DNA of 64,000 nt from Moritella sp. (GTDB taxonomy: Bacteria > Pseudomonadota > Gammaproteobacteria > Enterobacterales > Moritellaceae): the NCBI RefSeq assembly GCF_013215705.1, contig NZ_JABSQR010000006.1, positions 124,001 through 188,000 on the forward strand. Reading direction: 5' to 3'. Positions 26,238-36,831 of this stretch are shown here, piece by piece. Under the pieces are notes generated by a model. It searched no databases and was not told the DNA's origin. It saw nothing but the letters and a program-made list of their open reading frames with translations. The first letter of the stretch is position 1. Each line of letters starts with the position of its first letter. A program made the position numbers and the translations under genes.

Positions 26238-28313
26238 GTGAACTGGAACACCATAAAAAACATTAAAGTAAGTGTACCGATATTCTTACTCGCAGTCCTA
26301 GCAATGGTGATGCTGCCATTGCCAGCATGGATACTCGACAGCTTATTTACCTTCAACATTGTACTCTCAATACTTGTACTCTTAGTCGCGGTATCAGCAA
26401 AGCGTCCGCTGGATTTTTCTGTCTTTCCGACCGTGTTATTACTTGCTACATTATTACGATTAACGCTTAACGTCGCGTCAACCCGAATGGTATTACTACA
26501 CGGCCATGAGGGTGGCGATGCTGTGGGTAAAGTAATCCAAGCGTTTGGTGAAGTTGTTATCGGCGGTAATTACGTTGTTGGTATGGTGGTCTTTATTATC
26601 TTAATGATCATCAATTTCGTTGTTATCACTAAAGGTGGAGAGCGCATTGCAGAAGTGTCAGCTCGTTTTACACTTGATGCGCTACCTGGTAAACAGATGG
26701 CTATCGATGCAGACCTCAATGCCGGCATTATCGATCAGGAGCAAGCGAAAGTCCGTCGTGCCGATGTTTCTCATGAAGCTGATTTTTATGGTTCGATGGA
26801 CGGTGCCAGTAAATTTGTCAAAGGTGATGCAATTGCGGGGATGATGATCCTTTTCATTAATCTGCTCGGTGGTTTGGCCATTGGTGTATTCCAAAATGAT
26901 TTAAGTGTTACAGATGCTTTTCAACGTTTTGCGTTGCTCACTATTGGTGATGGATTAGTTGCACAAATCCCGTCACTATTATTAGCAACAGCCGCAGCTA
27001 TTATCGTGACGCGTGTTAATAATGATGATGGTGAGCTATCGAGCCAAATTGGCCGCCAACTTTTAGCTAACCCAAATGTCATTTATACCTCAGCAATCGT
27101 CATGCTGATACTTGGTCTCGTTCCGGGTATGCCAACATTTGTATTCTTAGTCTTCGCGGCTGTACTTGCTCTCGTAGCTTGGAAACAAAAAGACCACTTA
27201 ACAGATCATGCGCCAATTCAGCAAGCAGAAAAAATAGTTGAATCATTAACGAAAAAAGATGAACCGCTGAAATGGAGTGACTTACCGATTATCGATTGCT
27301 TGTCTATTGAACTTGGCTATCAGCTCGTTTCATTAGTAGATCAAGAACAAGATGGTGAATTACTCAATCGTATTCGAGGTATTCGCAAAACTAACTCTGA
27401 AAAAATGGGTTTCTTAATACCAGAAGTGCGTATAAAAGATAACCTAACATTAAAACCGAGTGAATATCGCATTAAGCTCAATGGTGCCAAAGTCGCAGAA
27501 GCTTCTGTAAAACATGACCAGTTACTGGCGATCAAATCAGGTGAAGTATTTGGTACCTTAGACGGTGAGATCACACGTGATCCAGCTTACAATATGGAAG
27601 CAGTTTGGATCTATCCAAACATGAAATCAAAAGCGCTCAATCTCGGTTATTCTGTGGTTGATTGTCCAACGGTCATAGCCACACACGTGAGTAAAATAAT
27701 TCGTGACAACTTGGCTGAGATATTTGGTTATAACGAAAATGAAGCGCTAATGGAAAGGCTCAAAAGTTTATCGCCAAAGCTCAGCGATAATGTGGAGAAA
27801 GCACTCTCAAATAATGATCAACTTAAAGTTTTCCGCCAATTACTCCGAGAGCAAGTGCCGTTAGTTGATATTGCGAATATTGCGACCACCATTATTGATT
27901 CAGCTGAAACGACCAAAGACCCTATTTTATTAAGTTCTGATATTCGTTGCACCTTAAAACGTAGTCTGATCACACTCGCTATTGGCGATAGAACCAAACT
28001 TAATACCTTTACCCTTGCTGATGAATTAGAACAAACGCTGCTTACAGCATTAAACCAATCTCAGCAAGAAGCTAAAACCGCAATAGATAGCTTCCCAATA
28101 GATCCAAGTTTATTAAGTCAATTACAACAGAGGATGCCGACAGTAAAAGAACAATTACAACAAAATGGTCATCCCGCGACCCTATTAGTTACACCGCAAC
28201 TGCGTCCATTACTTGCACGCTATGCACGATCGTTTGCTAAAGGATTATCTGTTTTATCTTACAATGAAATACCTGAACATATTCAGGTTGATGTTGTGGG
28301 AACCTTAGGATAA
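26238..28313 (+). CDS. flhA: Flagellar export gate protein FlhA, lateral
   Basis: 691 residues. FlhA is the ring-forming export gate protein with a membrane part (about 1-330) and a cytoplasmic substrate-docking part. The start is a GTG at 26238 preceded by AAAGAGG. Signatures include FPTVLLLATLLRLTLNVAST and the conserved loop KGGERIAEVSARFTLDALPG with KQMAIDADLNAGIIDQEQAK. Last gene of the fliMNPQR-flhBA operon, followed by a strong hairpin. Confidence 0.96.
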   Translation: MNWNTIKNIKVSVPIFLLAVLAMVMLPLPAWILDSLFTFNIVLSILVLLVAVSAKRPLDFSVFPTVLLLATLLRLTLNVASTRMVLLHGHEGGDAVGKVIQAFGEVVIGGNYVVGMVVFIILMIINFVVITKGGERIAEVSARFTLDALPGKQMAIDADLNAGIIDQEQAKVRRADVSHEADFYGSMDGASKFVKGDAIAGMMILFINLLGGLAIGVFQNDLSVTDAFQRFALLTIGDGLVAQIPSLLLATAAAIIVTRVNNDDGELSSQIGRQLLANPNVIYTSAIVMLILGLVPGMPTFVFLVFAAVLALVAWKQKDHLTDHAPIQQAEKIVESLTKKDEPLKWSDLPIIDCLSIELGYQLVSLVDQEQDGELLNRIRGIRKTNSEKMGFLIPEVRIKDNLTLKPSEYRIKLNGAKVAEASVKHDQLLAIKSGEVFGTLDGEITRDPAYNMEAVWIYPNMKSKALNLGYSVVDCPTVIATHVSKIIRDNLAEIFGYNENEALMERLKSLSPKLSDNVEKALSNNDQLKVFRQLLREQVPLVDIANIATTIIDSAETTKDPILLSSDIRCTLKRSLITLAIGDRTKLNTFTLADELEQTLLTALNQSQQEAKTAIDSFPIDPSLLSQLQQRMPTVKEQLQQNGHPATLLVTPQLRPLLARYARSFAKGLSVLSYNEIPEHIQVDVVGTLG

Positions 28314-28324
28314 TTAATGTCGCG

Positions 28325-28365
28325 TTATTCGGATAACTAAACTGCGCCATTAGTTATCCGAATAA
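28325..28365. terminator. Bidirectional terminator between flhA and the tssJ-like gene
   Basis: Perfect 16-base inverted repeat TTATTCGGATAACTAA (28325-28340) / TTAGTTATCCGAATAA (28350-28365) with a 9-base loop, followed on the plus strand by an AT-rich tract. It overlaps the stop codon of the convergent tssJ-like gene. Confidence 0.75.
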
Positions 28366-28847
28366 TAAATTTTATTATTCAACAGTTGGATATCAAATTC
28401 GGTATCGAAAGACAGTGCGCCACTATTTAACTTGTGCAACCAGCGCCAATTGCTTGCTTCGACATTTCTAAACATGGCAAACAAAGCAATATACTTGGCA
28501 CCATCGGCCTGCACAAATTCATAATCTAATTTGGCATTTGGTTTTACCGTAAGCTCTGTCTTATCAACAAGATCGACGCCTAATATCAACTCGTCAGCTT
28601 TCCACAATTGGTCAAAGCTGGCATGACGGAAGGTTTTCACATCCGCTAGCTGATAGACCCGTACAATGACAGGTAATGCTTCATTATGATTATTTGAATT
28701 AAGGTCTGCAGAAGCAGATAAGTTGAGTCGAACATCGGTGCTACTACAAGCAGTAAGCGATAGCAAAATAAATACGCTTGTCAGCGCTTTCACTCGGTTA
28801 GATAACAAGTAAAAAAAGAAGGGTAATATGATCATATGCTTCAACAT
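28350..28847 (-). CDS. tssJ: TssJ/VasD-like type VI secretion lipoprotein, orphan
   Basis: 165 residues with a lipoprotein signal: hydrophobic helix followed by lipobox LTAC (FILLSLTACSS), Cys at about 34. The mature part contains LNLSASADLNSNN, ALPVIVRVYQLADVKTFRHA and a WKADELILGVDLVDKTEL stretch, the pattern of TssJ (also SciN or VasD), the outer-membrane lipoprotein of the type VI secretion membrane complex. No other type VI gene is in the window, and the flanks are flagellar and purine genes. The start may be Met5 (28835). It could be a divergent relative with another role. Confidence 0.75.
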   Translation of the reverse strand: MLKHMIILPFFFYLLSNRVKALTSVFILLSLTACSSTDVRLNLSASADLNSNNHNEALPVIVRVYQLADVKTFRHASFDQLWKADELILGVDLVDKTELTVKPNAKLDYEFVQADGAKYIALFAMFRNVEASNWRWLHKLNSGALSFDTEFDIQLLNNKIYYSDN

Positions 28848-29163
28848 CCATTGTCATGCGCTAATAATTTTAGGAGGGGTGGTATCCATACCAATGCTTG
28901 TTATAGCAAAATAACCCGTGATATAAAACTATGCAACAAACTCCAGCCCTTTGATTGATGATATTTAGCACTTACAATCTGCAATTTAATAGTTGGTAAA
29001 TTCAAATAACGCCAGTTACCTGAATGGATCCGATACTAACGCCCCACAACCTTAGCATTTCATTGCAAACTAAATATCAGCCAATAAAAAAAGCAGCCCG
29101 AGAGCTGCTTTTCATATTCATATCAGTATTTACTGCTTAACTACTTGCCTAACTAGGTGAGGA
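28848..29163. other. Intergenic region between tssJ-like gene and guaA
   Basis: 316 bases containing the guaA terminator at its right end. The rest is AT-rich and presumably carries the promoter of the tssJ-like gene, but I see no site I can defend. Confidence 0.5.
29085..29112 (-). terminator. Rho-independent terminator of guaA
   Basis: On the minus strand AAAAGCAGC, loop TCTCGG, GCTGCTTTT followed by more T residues. Placed about 50 bases after the guaA stop codon. Confidence 0.85.
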
Positions 29164-30744
29164 TTATTCCCACTCAATTGTTGCAGGTGGCTTACCAGAT
29201 ACATCGTAAACCACTCGAGAAATACCATCAATTTCGTTAATGATACGGTTTGATACATGACCGATTAAATCATACGGAAGATGTGACCAACGAGCTGTCA
29301 TAAAGTCGACTGTTTCAACACAACGTAGTGCGACTACCCAATCGTATTTACGGCAATCACCCATTACACCAACAGAGCGTACCGGTAAGAATACAACAAA
29401 CGCTTGGCTTACTTTATGGTAAAGATCCGCTTTGTGTAACTCTTCAATGAAGATAGCGTCAGCACGACGTAATAGGTCGCAATACTCTTTCTTCACTTCA
29501 CCAAGTACACGCACACCAAGACCTGGCCCAGGGAATGGGTGACGGTAAAGCATGTCGTATGGAAGACCTAATTCAAGACCAATCTTACGCACTTCATCTT
29601 TAAATAATTCACGTAATGGCTCAATAAGACCCATTTCCATATCGTCAGGTAAACCACCGACGTTATGGTGTGATTTAATCACGTGTGCTTTACCATTTTT
29701 GGTCGCTGCAGATTCGATAACATCAGGGTAGATAGTACCTTGTGCTAACCATCTAGCATTGGTTAATTTCTTTGATTCTTCATCAAAGATTTCAACAAAT
29801 ACACGGCCGATAATTTTACGCTTAGCTTCAGGATCATTTTCGCCAGCCATTTGCTCTAGGAAACGATCTTCAGCTTTAACATGAACAATTTTCAGGCCAA
29901 AACGATCACCAAACATGTCCATGACTTGCTGGCCTTCGTTTAAACGAAGTAAACCATTATCAACAAATACACAAGTCAGTTTATCGCCGATTGCACGTTG
30001 TAATAACATGGCAACTACTGATGAATCAACACCACCAGATAAACCTAAGATAACTTCATCATCACCGATTTGCGCTTTCATACGGGCAATTGCATCATCG
30101 ATGATTGAGCTTGACGTCCAAAGTCCGTCACAGCCACAGATATCTTTTGCAAAGTGAGCAAGCATACGCTCACCTTGACGAGTATGTGTTACTTCTGGGT
30201 GGAACTGCACACCGTAAAAACGCTTCTCTTCGTTTGCCATCGCAGCAAACTCACAAGTCGCGGTATTAGCTACGGTTACAAAACCTTCAGGGATAGCAGA
30301 CACTTTATCACCGTGGCTCATCCATACGTCTAATAGTGCTTTACCTGATTCAGATACTGCATCTTCGATAGAGTTGAATAGCGCAGAAGGTGCTTGCATT
30401 TCAATTTGTGCATAACCAAATTCGCCTTCGCCAGTACCTTTGATGACTTTGCCACCAAGTTGCTCAGACATTGTTTGCATACCGTAGCAGATACCCAATA
30501 CAGGTACGCCTGCGTTGAATACATATTCAGGTGCACGAGGTGAACCAGCTTCCGTTACACTTTCTGGGCCACCAGCAAGAATAATACCGTTTGGATTGAA
30601 TTCACGGATTGCCGCTTCATCTACATCCCATGTCCATAATTCACAGTAAACACCGATTTCACGGATACGACGAGCGATTAACTGCGTATATTGAGAACCA
30701 AAGTCCAAGATTAGGATTTTTTGCTCATGAATATTTGTGGTCAT
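29164..30744 (-). CDS. guaA: GMP synthase (glutamine-hydrolysing) GuaA
   Basis: 526 residues. Converts XMP to GMP using glutamine and ATP, the last step of guanine nucleotide synthesis. The N-terminal glutaminase domain (about 1-205) has the nucleophile in [18 protein letters not shown] (Cys86) and the partner His in [10 protein letters not shown]. The ATP pyrophosphatase domain has the P-loop [13 protein letters not shown] (near 234), and the dimerisation domain ends PPATIEWE. It follows guaB, the usual guaBA pair. The intercistronic gap of 113 bases contains a hairpin. Confidence 0.97.
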   Translation of the reverse strand: MTTNIHEQKILILDFGSQYTQLIARRIREIGVYCELWTWDVDEAAIREFNPNGIILAGGPESVTEAGSPRAPEYVFNAGVPVLGICYGMQTMSEQLGGKVIKGTGEGEFGYAQIEMQAPSALFNSIEDAVSESGKALLDVWMSHGDKVSAIPEGFVTVANTATCEFAAMANEEKRFYGVQFHPEVTHTRQGERMLAHFAKDICGCDGLWTSSSIIDDAIARMKAQIGDDEVILGLSGGVDSSVVAMLLQRAIGDKLTCVFVDNGLLRLNEGQQVMDMFGDRFGLKIVHVKAEDRFLEQMAGENDPEAKRKIIGRVFVEIFDEESKKLTNARWLAQGTIYPDVIESAATKNGKAHVIKSHHNVGGLPDDMEMGLIEPLRELFKDEVRKIGLELGLPYDMLYRHPFPGPGLGVRVLGEVKKEYCDLLRRADAIFIEELHKADLYHKVSQAFVVFLPVRSVGVMGDCRKYDWVVALRCVETVDFMTARWSHLPYDLIGHVSNRIINEIDGISRVVYDVSGKPPATIEWE

Positions 30745-30795
30745 TAAAGATATTCCTGTAAATATATTTAGTTGTTATGTTTATAATAATAGTAA

Positions 30796-30815
30796 GAGGA
30801 GACATTTGTCTCCCC
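30796..30815 (-). terminator. Hairpin in the guaB-guaA intercistronic gap
   Basis: Near-perfect palindrome GGAGACATTTGTCTCC (30798-30813). On the minus strand it is followed by CTCTTACTATTATT, a poor U tract. It may act as a weak attenuator or a stabilising stem between guaB and guaA. Confidence 0.4.
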
Positions 30816-30857
30816 TTGAATTATCAGTTTCGAACTATCTATTTTGCTAAAACTAAC

Positions 30858-32321
30858 TTAGTTTGAACGGTAGTTTGGCGCTTCTTTAGTCATGATAACA
30901 TCATGAACATGGCTTTCTGTGATACCAGAACCGGTGATACGAACGAATACAGCTTTGGTGTTCATGTCATGAATCGTTGCACAACCAGTTAGACCCATTG
31001 AAGAACGAATACCACCCATTTGTTGATGGATGATTTCTTTCAATTTACCTTTATAAGGAACACGGCCTTCAATACCTTCAGGTACTAATTTGTCAGCTGC
31101 GTTTTCTGATTGGAAGTAACGGTCAGATGAACCCTTAGACATAGCGCCTAATGAACCCATACCACGGTAAGATTTGTATGCACGACCTTGGTAAAGTTCA
31201 ACTTCACCCGGTGCTTCTTCAGTACCAGCGAACATAGAACCAACCATCACACAGGATGCACCAGCAGCAAGTGCTTTGGCGATATCACCAGAGAAACGGA
31301 TACCACCATCAGCGATAACGGGAATACCAGTACCTTCTAATGCAGTTACAGCATCATTGATTGCCGTAATTTGTGGTACACCAACACCAGTAACGATACG
31401 GGTAGTACAGATTGAACCAGGGCCGATACCAACTTTCACACAGCTAACGCCGGCTTCTACCAATGCTAACGCACCAGAGCCAGTCGCAACGTTACCACCG
31501 ATAATTTCTAAATCAGGGTATGCAGCGCGTGTTTCTTTAATGCGGTTTAGAACACCTTGAGAGTGACCGTGTGATGAATCAATTAATAATACATCTACAC
31601 CGGCTTCTACTAATGCGTCGATACGTTCGGCAGTAGAACCACCAGCACCAACAGCAGCACCTACACGTAAACGACCTAATTCGTCTTTACATGCATTCGG
31701 TTTTTTCTCAGCTTGTTTAAAATCTTTAACTGTGATCATACCCGTTAGTTTAAAGTCTTCATTTACTGCAAGTACTTTTTCAATACGGTGTTTGTGCATA
31801 AGACCAAGTACTTCTTCACGAGGAGCATCTCGTCCTACTGTCACTAAACGATCTTTCGGTGTCATCACCGATTCAACTAGGGCAGTTGAATCATCAACAA
31901 AACGTACATCACGACCAGTAATGATACCCACTAGGTCATTGGCTTCGGTTACTACAGGAAAGCCAGCAAAACCGTATTGCTTAGCGAGTTCAGCAACCGC
32001 AGCAATAGTCATATCAGGTTTTACAGTAACGGGCTCAGCAACAATACCACTTACATATTTTTTAACTAAACGTACTTCCGCTGCTTGGCGTTCAATAGAC
32101 ATATTTTTGTGAACGAAACCAATACCACCCTCTTCAGCTAACGCGATCGCTAAACGGCCTTCAGTTACTGTGTCCATCGCAGCAGCAAGCATAGGGATAT
32201 TTAGTTGGATCTTTTTTGTTAGTTGAGTTTTTAGGTCAGCATCGTTCGGTAAAATAGTTGAATGAGCAGGTACAAGTAGTACGTCATCAAAGGTAAGGGC
32301 TTCTTTGGCAATTCTTAGCAT
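30858..32321 (-). CDS. guaB: IMP dehydrogenase GuaB
   Basis: 487 residues from the ATG at 32321, preceded by AAGGTGAG. A frame open to 32429 would add 36 unrelated residues and is rejected. Oxidises IMP to XMP with NAD. The N-terminus [20 protein letters not shown] is canonical. Two CBS domains lie at about 90-205, and the catalytic cysteine is in [20 protein letters not shown] (near 305). The flap segment includes [20 protein letters not shown]. It is co-directional with guaA and divergent from xseA. Confidence 0.97.
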   Translation of the reverse strand: MLRIAKEALTFDDVLLVPAHSTILPNDADLKTQLTKKIQLNIPMLAAAMDTVTEGRLAIALAEEGGIGFVHKNMSIERQAAEVRLVKKYVSGIVAEPVTVKPDMTIAAVAELAKQYGFAGFPVVTEANDLVGIITGRDVRFVDDSTALVESVMTPKDRLVTVGRDAPREEVLGLMHKHRIEKVLAVNEDFKLTGMITVKDFKQAEKKPNACKDELGRLRVGAAVGAGGSTAERIDALVEAGVDVLLIDSSHGHSQGVLNRIKETRAAYPDLEIIGGNVATGSGALALVEAGVSCVKVGIGPGSICTTRIVTGVGVPQITAINDAVTALEGTGIPVIADGGIRFSGDIAKALAAGASCVMVGSMFAGTEEAPGEVELYQGRAYKSYRGMGSLGAMSKGSSDRYFQSENAADKLVPEGIEGRVPYKGKLKEIIHQQMGGIRSSMGLTGCATIHDMNTKAVFVRITGSGITESHVHDVIMTKEAPNYRSN

Positions 32322-32388
32322 GGGCAATATCTCACCTTGTATTAAGGTATAAAATGGACGACATATTTGGTATAAATATTGCGGACGA

Positions 32389-32417
32389 AGTATATGGATG
32401 GTTGGGGGTAAAAGCAA
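32389..32417 (-). promoter_or_regulatory. Candidate sigma-70 promoter of guaB
   Basis: On the minus strand TTGCTT, 17 bases, TATACT. The -10 box matches at 5 of 6 positions and the spacing is ideal, about 70 bases before the guaB start. No PurR operator was recognised near it. Confidence 0.45.
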
Positions 32418-32550
32418 ACTATATCTCAACTTTTTTTAGTTGTTGTTGATCTTAATGCCCATTAAAAAGCAAAGCTGCTACAATGTCTCGACAATGGTGC
32501 CGACGCAATTACACCTAATTTTAACTGCTTAACGCTTAGAGAGCCTTATT

Positions 32551-33873
32551 TTGAACAATGCCAATATTTATACAGTGACTCACTTAAATGCCAGCGTTAG
32601 GCAATTGCTCGAATCAGAGATGGGGACACTGTGGTTAACCGGTGAGATCTCCAACTTTGTCGCCCCAGCATCTGGGCATTGGTATTTGTCCCTCAAAGAT
32701 AGTCGCTCACAAGTTCGCTGTGCCATGTTTAAAGGCAATAACCGTCGGGTGACATTCCGTCCAGCCAACGGCCAGCAAGTATTAGCCAAAGTACGCGTAA
32801 CTATGTATGAGCCGCGTGGTGAATATCAGTTAGTGATTGAATCATTAAGCCCTGCAGGCGATGGTTTATTACAACAGCAATATGAACAGTTAAAAGCATC
32901 ACTAGACGCACAAGGTTATTTTGCTCAAGCGCATAAAAAAGCCCTGCCCTTACATGCTAAGCGCATTGGTATTGTCACGTCGGCAACCGGTGCTGCGGTA
33001 CATGATATTCTGACCGTACTTGAACGTCGTAGTCCAAACTTACCCGTGATTATCTACCCAACCCTGGTACAAGGCGCACAAGCAGCATCAGCGATTGTGA
33101 ATGCCATTAATATTGCCAATCAGCGTAACGAAGTGGACCTGTTAATTGTTGGTCGTGGTGGTGGTTCGTTAGAAGACCTCTGGTGCTTTAATGAAGCAAG
33201 CGTCGCCGAGGCTATTTTTAACAGTCAATTACCGATTATCAGCGCCGTTGGTCACGAGATCGACGTCACTATCGCCGATTTCGTCGCTGATATGCGCGCC
33301 CCGACCCCGTCTGCGGCGGCTGAATTAGTCAGTCAAGATCAAGCACATTTACAGCAACAAGTAACCAACCTAAGCCAGCGTTTAAACAAAGCCATACAAA
33401 CACAATTAGCGAAAAAACAACATCAGCAGCGTTACTTACAACAAGCCTTGATGAGCCAGCATCCGCAGCATAAACTGCAGCAACAAAATCAAAAACTCGA
33501 TGAACTCAGCCTACGTTTAAATCAAGCGGTTAATCGCCATATCAGCACACAGAAATTACACTTAACCCAACTAACAGGCCGATTGCAATCGCGCTCTCCG
33601 GTACATAAGTTAGCGACAATGCAGCAACAACAAGCTAACTTACAAACACGCTTACACAATGCGATGCAGCGTCGTATACAACAAGAACAAAGTCATTTAC
33701 AAAATCTGGCACAGCAATTACAAACGGTCAGTCCGTTAGCCACATTAACCCGCGGTTATTCAATTACCCAGAATGACAAACAACAAGTCATCACCTCGGT
33801 AGCCAAACTAAAATCTGGCGACAAGCTGATCACCCGCTTTACCGATGGTGAAATACCGTCAACTATTGATTAA
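32551..33873 (+). CDS. xseA: Exodeoxyribonuclease VII large subunit XseA
   Basis: 440 residues, starting with TTG at 32551 because no in-frame ATG fits the conserved N-terminus ([20 protein letters not shown]). XseA with XseB degrades single-stranded DNA. The OB-fold (about 10-105) includes [20 protein letters not shown] and [20 protein letters not shown]. The catalytic domain has [30 protein letters not shown] and [21 protein letters not shown] long Gln-rich coiled coil spans about 265-400. The guaB/xseA divergent pair is common in gammaproteobacteria. Confidence 0.96.
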   Translation: MNNANIYTVTHLNASVRQLLESEMGTLWLTGEISNFVAPASGHWYLSLKDSRSQVRCAMFKGNNRRVTFRPANGQQVLAKVRVTMYEPRGEYQLVIESLSPAGDGLLQQQYEQLKASLDAQGYFAQAHKKALPLHAKRIGIVTSATGAAVHDILTVLERRSPNLPVIIYPTLVQGAQAASAIVNAINIANQRNEVDLLIVGRGGGSLEDLWCFNEASVAEAIFNSQLPIISAVGHEIDVTIADFVADMRAPTPSAAAELVSQDQAHLQQQVTNLSQRLNKAIQTQLAKKQHQQRYLQQALMSQHPQHKLQQQNQKLDELSLRLNQAVNRHISTQKLHLTQLTGRLQSRSPVHKLATMQQQQANLQTRLHNAMQRRIQQEQSHLQNLAQQLQTVSPLATLTRGYSITQNDKQQVITSVAKLKSGDKLITRFTDGEIPSTID

Positions 33874-33940
33874 TACCAAATAATCAACCCTATAATGACA
33901 GTGAGTCATCTATATTAAGTGATAAAATAATGAATAAATC

Positions 33941-34002
33941 CCTTGTGTTATCCATGATTTGGTCGATAACCTGACTAGCTCATAATCATGGTAATCACAA
34001 GG
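33941..34002 (+). promoter_or_regulatory. Inverted repeat in the leader of the chemoreceptor gene
   Basis: Left arm 33941-33959 (CCTTGTGTTATCCATGATT) and right arm 33984-34002 (AATCATGGTAATCACAAGG) are nearly perfect complements around a 24-base spacer. The right arm ends in AAGG, the apparent ribosome-binding site 10 bases before the start at 34013, so folding of the mRNA would hide it. It could alternatively be an operator. Confidence 0.5.
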
Positions 34003-34012
34003 CAGTCTCTAC

Positions 34013-35995
34013 ATGAAATCGATTAAAAATACTTACTCTTCCTACTTCATTGCATTTATGCTCGCAATCATGGTATTAACAACCGTTGGAATTAAAACCT
34101 TTGTCTCACCAAAATTAGTTGAATCTTCAGAAAACATCATCCATAAGTCATTACAAAAAGTCGCTGAAAACGTATTTTCAAGACTTAATAAAGTAGAAGC
34201 CCAACAGAAAAATATTACCCAAGTTATTCCTGAACTCTCGAGTGAACAGATTGACGCCTTGTTACCTGCCTTGGTCGATCAATATGGCGACAGTAACGTG
34301 TTTGGTGGTGGTATTTGGCCACTACCAGATCAACGCGAAGAAGGCATACGTAAATTCAGTTCTTTTGTCCATCGTGATAATAACAATCAACTGATCCGCA
34401 GCGACTATTGGAATACGGCGGCGGCGCCTAATTATTTTGAACAGTCTTGGCACAGAGCCGGACAAAATGCACCGAAAGGCAGCTGTGCTTGGGCGCCAGC
34501 CTACAAAGATTCAGCAAGTCCCGAAGCCCGAACCAACTGTAGTATGGGTATTTATAAAGACGGTCGTTTATATGGTGCGGCAACGATTGACGTCACACTG
34601 GGTTTCTTTAATCAACTCGCGCAAGACTTAGAACAAGAGTTTGGCGGTTACATTCTGGTTATTGAGCAAGACGGTAAGATCCTGAATAATACGGCGGCAA
34701 CGTCAGGGGATCTATTATTAAAAACAACCGCATCTCTGGCATCACGTTCTGCATTTATTAATGCCGTCAACGGTAATTTAAACAATCAAAACAACAGTCA
34801 TTACATCAGTTATACCGCTGACAATGGAGAAGAATACGCATTATACTTCCAGCCATTAACGGGTACACCCTGGTCAATTGCACTCGCCGTTCCCGTTGCC
34901 TCTTTACATGAAAATGAGTCGGTTATTTTATCGCTTATTGCGGCAATCCAATTACCGTTAATGCTCGCCATTATTTGTTTTTGTTATATTACCTTTCAGC
35001 GTCTTTCACAGCGTCTTATTATACTACGTGAAAACATCGACCTACTTTCACAAGGTAATGCAGATCTAACAACCCGTGTAGAGATAAAGGCAAATGATGA
35101 AGTGGGTGATATTGGTCACTCCGTAAATAATTTCATCAACTACTTACACACGTTAATGCTGTCAGTGAATAATTCATCAGTCAAAATTTCGGACTCGTTA
35201 ATACAGGTCGAAGAACAAACAAAGCTCACACACAACATTATTCTCGGTCATGCCAAAGAAACGGAACAAGCCGTGACCGCGATGGAAGAAATGAGTACCA
35301 CGGCGAATATTGTGGCAACGAACGCGGCAGAAGCTGCGGCGGCAACACAGCAAGTACATGACTCAGTTTCGCAATCTAAATTAACCGTGGCTCGCGCGTC
35401 GGATAATGTACAAACATTACTCGATGATGTTGAAGATACCGTGGTTAATATTGAAAGTATGGCGCAACATACTCAACAAATCAGTGCAGTGTTAACCGTC
35501 ATTGGTGAAATTGCTGAACAAACTAACTTACTCGCACTTAATGCAGCAATTGAAGCAGCCCGAGCGGGTGAACAAGGTCGTGGTTTTGCCGTGGTCGCCG
35601 ATGAAGTCAGAGCATTAGCAGCACGTACACAAAACAGTACATCTGAAATTAATGCCATGTTGACGAAGCTAAATTCTGGGGTAAAGGCAGTGGTCAGTGC
35701 GATGGATAAAACCAAAGAACGCTGTATTACCACGGCAACGGATACCCAAGAAGTAAACCAAGATCTAAACAGCATGGAAGTAGCGATTGCCACCATTAGT
35801 GAACTGACGATCCAAATAGCATCTGCTGCAGAAGAACAGAGTACGGTCAGCGCCGAAGTAACGCGAAACATGAGTGAAATACAACTTATCGTCAACGAAC
35901 TATCAAATAATGCCGAACATACTACAACGACAACTCAAGAACTCAGTACCATGAATACGGAATTAAAAGAGGTGGTAAATAAGTTTAATTTATAA
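34013..35995 (+). CDS. Methyl-accepting chemotaxis protein with double Cache sensor
   Basis: 660 residues. A transmembrane chemoreceptor signalling to CheA/CheW. First membrane helix about 10-30. The periplasmic sensor (about 35-300) has the dCache pattern, including [20 protein letters not shown] and a typical closing strand [20 protein letters not shown]. Second helix about 308-330, then HAMP (about 330-385). The cytoplasmic hairpin tip includes [20 protein letters not shown] followed by [20 protein letters not shown]. There is no C-terminal CheR/CheB-binding pentapeptide. The ligand is unknown. It stands alone as a single gene. Confidence 0.93.
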   Translation: MKSIKNTYSSYFIAFMLAIMVLTTVGIKTFVSPKLVESSENIIHKSLQKVAENVFSRLNKVEAQQKNITQVIPELSSEQIDALLPALVDQYGDSNVFGGGIWPLPDQREEGIRKFSSFVHRDNNNQLIRSDYWNTAAAPNYFEQSWHRAGQNAPKGSCAWAPAYKDSASPEARTNCSMGIYKDGRLYGAATIDVTLGFFNQLAQDLEQEFGGYILVIEQDGKILNNTAATSGDLLLKTTASLASRSAFINAVNGNLNNQNNSHYISYTADNGEEYALYFQPLTGTPWSIALAVPVASLHENESVILSLIAAIQLPLMLAIICFCYITFQRLSQRLIILRENIDLLSQGNADLTTRVEIKANDEVGDIGHSVNNFINYLHTLMLSVNNSSVKISDSLIQVEEQTKLTHNIILGHAKETEQAVTAMEEMSTTANIVATNAAEAAAATQQVHDSVSQSKLTVARASDNVQTLLDDVEDTVVNIESMAQHTQQISAVLTVIGEIAEQTNLLALNAAIEAARAGEQGRGFAVVADEVRALAARTQNSTSEINAMLTKLNSGVKAVVSAMDKTKERCITTATDTQEVNQDLNSMEVAIATISELTIQIASAAEEQSTVSAEVTRNMSEIQLIVNELSNNAEHTTTTTQELSTMNTELKEVVNKFNL

Positions 35996-36021
35996 CCACA
36001 GCAATCACTCACACTGAATAT

Positions 36022-36060
36022 CAGCCTTGTTTGTTTATCGCAGACGAGGCTGGTTTGTCT
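36022..36060 (+). terminator. Terminator after the chemoreceptor gene
   Basis: CAGCCTTG (36022-36029) pairs with CGAGGCTG (36045-36052) with one G-U pair, followed by GTTTGTCTTT. Confidence 0.5.
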
Positions 36061-36072
36061 TTAATCGTAACC

Positions 36073-36318
36073 CTAATCAAAAGTAACGAACTTAAAATGC
36101 GGATTATCAATGGTTACCTCAAGCGTTAATATCGTATCAAGTACAACCAAACTAATCACACCATCAATCATCATCTGAATACACTCATCTCGATTATCAT
36201 TACGTTTTGTATCTAGTCCGAACCCGACGACTTCAGCACCTGATTGCAACGTTAACTTAATCGGATATTGATGCATACACACTATTTCAATGTAGTCATA
36301 TTGATCACACTTCATCAT
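36073..36318 (-). CDS. rof: Rho-binding antiterminator Rof family protein
   Basis: 81 residues. Matches the Rof/YaeO family: MMKCDQYDYIEIVCMHQYPI then KLTLQSGAEVVGFGLDTKR, with a beta-rich fold closing LVVLDTILTLEVTIDNPHFK. Rof binds transcription terminator Rho and inhibits termination. Vibrio proteins of this family share the CDQYDYIEIVCMH start. It lies 26 bases after the 113-residue gene, possibly co-transcribed with it. Confidence 0.85.
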   Translation of the reverse strand: MMKCDQYDYIEIVCMHQYPIKLTLQSGAEVVGFGLDTKRNDNRDECIQMMIDGVISLVVLDTILTLEVTIDNPHFKFVTFD

Positions 36319-36344
36319 AATCGCACTTCACTTTAAACATAAAT

Positions 36345-36686
36345 TCAACCTAAACGTTTCGCCCAATTACCGGCATTATCTCGCGTGCAATTTTCTTCAC
36401 TATCGAACTGCACTTGTTTACTGATATTTTTTAGTTTCACATCCACGGCGTTAAGTGCTTGAGTCACTAACCCCTGTAAACGCTGATCTTGCTTCGATGC
36501 CATCAACTTGGCAATGTCAGCATTACTATCGAACACACAGGTTATTTTTAAAGAGGTGGGAAAATTAGCGTAATTAACGGTATGTGTTAACCATTGAAAG
36601 CCCTGAATTTCGTCTTTTGCTTCTTCGCAAACCACGGTAAGCACTTTGCATAAATTATTATCAATCTTCTTTTCTGTTTTGGTCAT
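36345..36686 (-). CDS. Conserved hypothetical protein
   Basis: 113 residues, soluble, no signal or membrane segment. Contains EIQGFQWLTHTVNYANFPTS then LKITCVFDSNADIAKLM and ends CTRDNAGNWAKRLG. I recognise the pattern from uncharacterised gammaproteobacterial proteins, sometimes labelled Fis-family regulators, but see no convincing helix-turn-helix. It precedes rof on the same strand. Function unknown. Confidence 0.75.
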   Translation of the reverse strand: MTKTEKKIDNNLCKVLTVVCEEAKDEIQGFQWLTHTVNYANFPTSLKITCVFDSNADIAKLMASKQDQRLQGLVTQALNAVDVKLKNISKQVQFDSEENCTRDNAGNWAKRLG

Positions 36687-36750
36687 GTTCTGCCAGCTGT
36701 TATCTTGTTATTGTTTATAACGCTATCCTACCGTAAATCATCGCCGATAA

Positions 36751-36776
36751 ACAATAAAGCCAACCCCAAGGCTGGC
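36751..36776 (-). terminator. Terminator of the PhoX-type phosphatase gene
   Basis: On the minus strand GCCAGCC, 4-base loop, GGTTGGC followed by TTTATTGTTTAT. It lies about 55 bases after the gene's stop. Confidence 0.65.
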
Positions 36777-36831
36777 AATGTTTAACAAGGTGTAATTAGC
36801 CATTAATCGCTAACAAAGTCATAGGTGTTAA

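Noticed and set aside
32322-32429. 36 extra N-terminal residues on IMP dehydrogenase
   Set aside because: They are not conserved in the family and cover the promoter region. The ATG at 32321 has a good ribosome-binding site.
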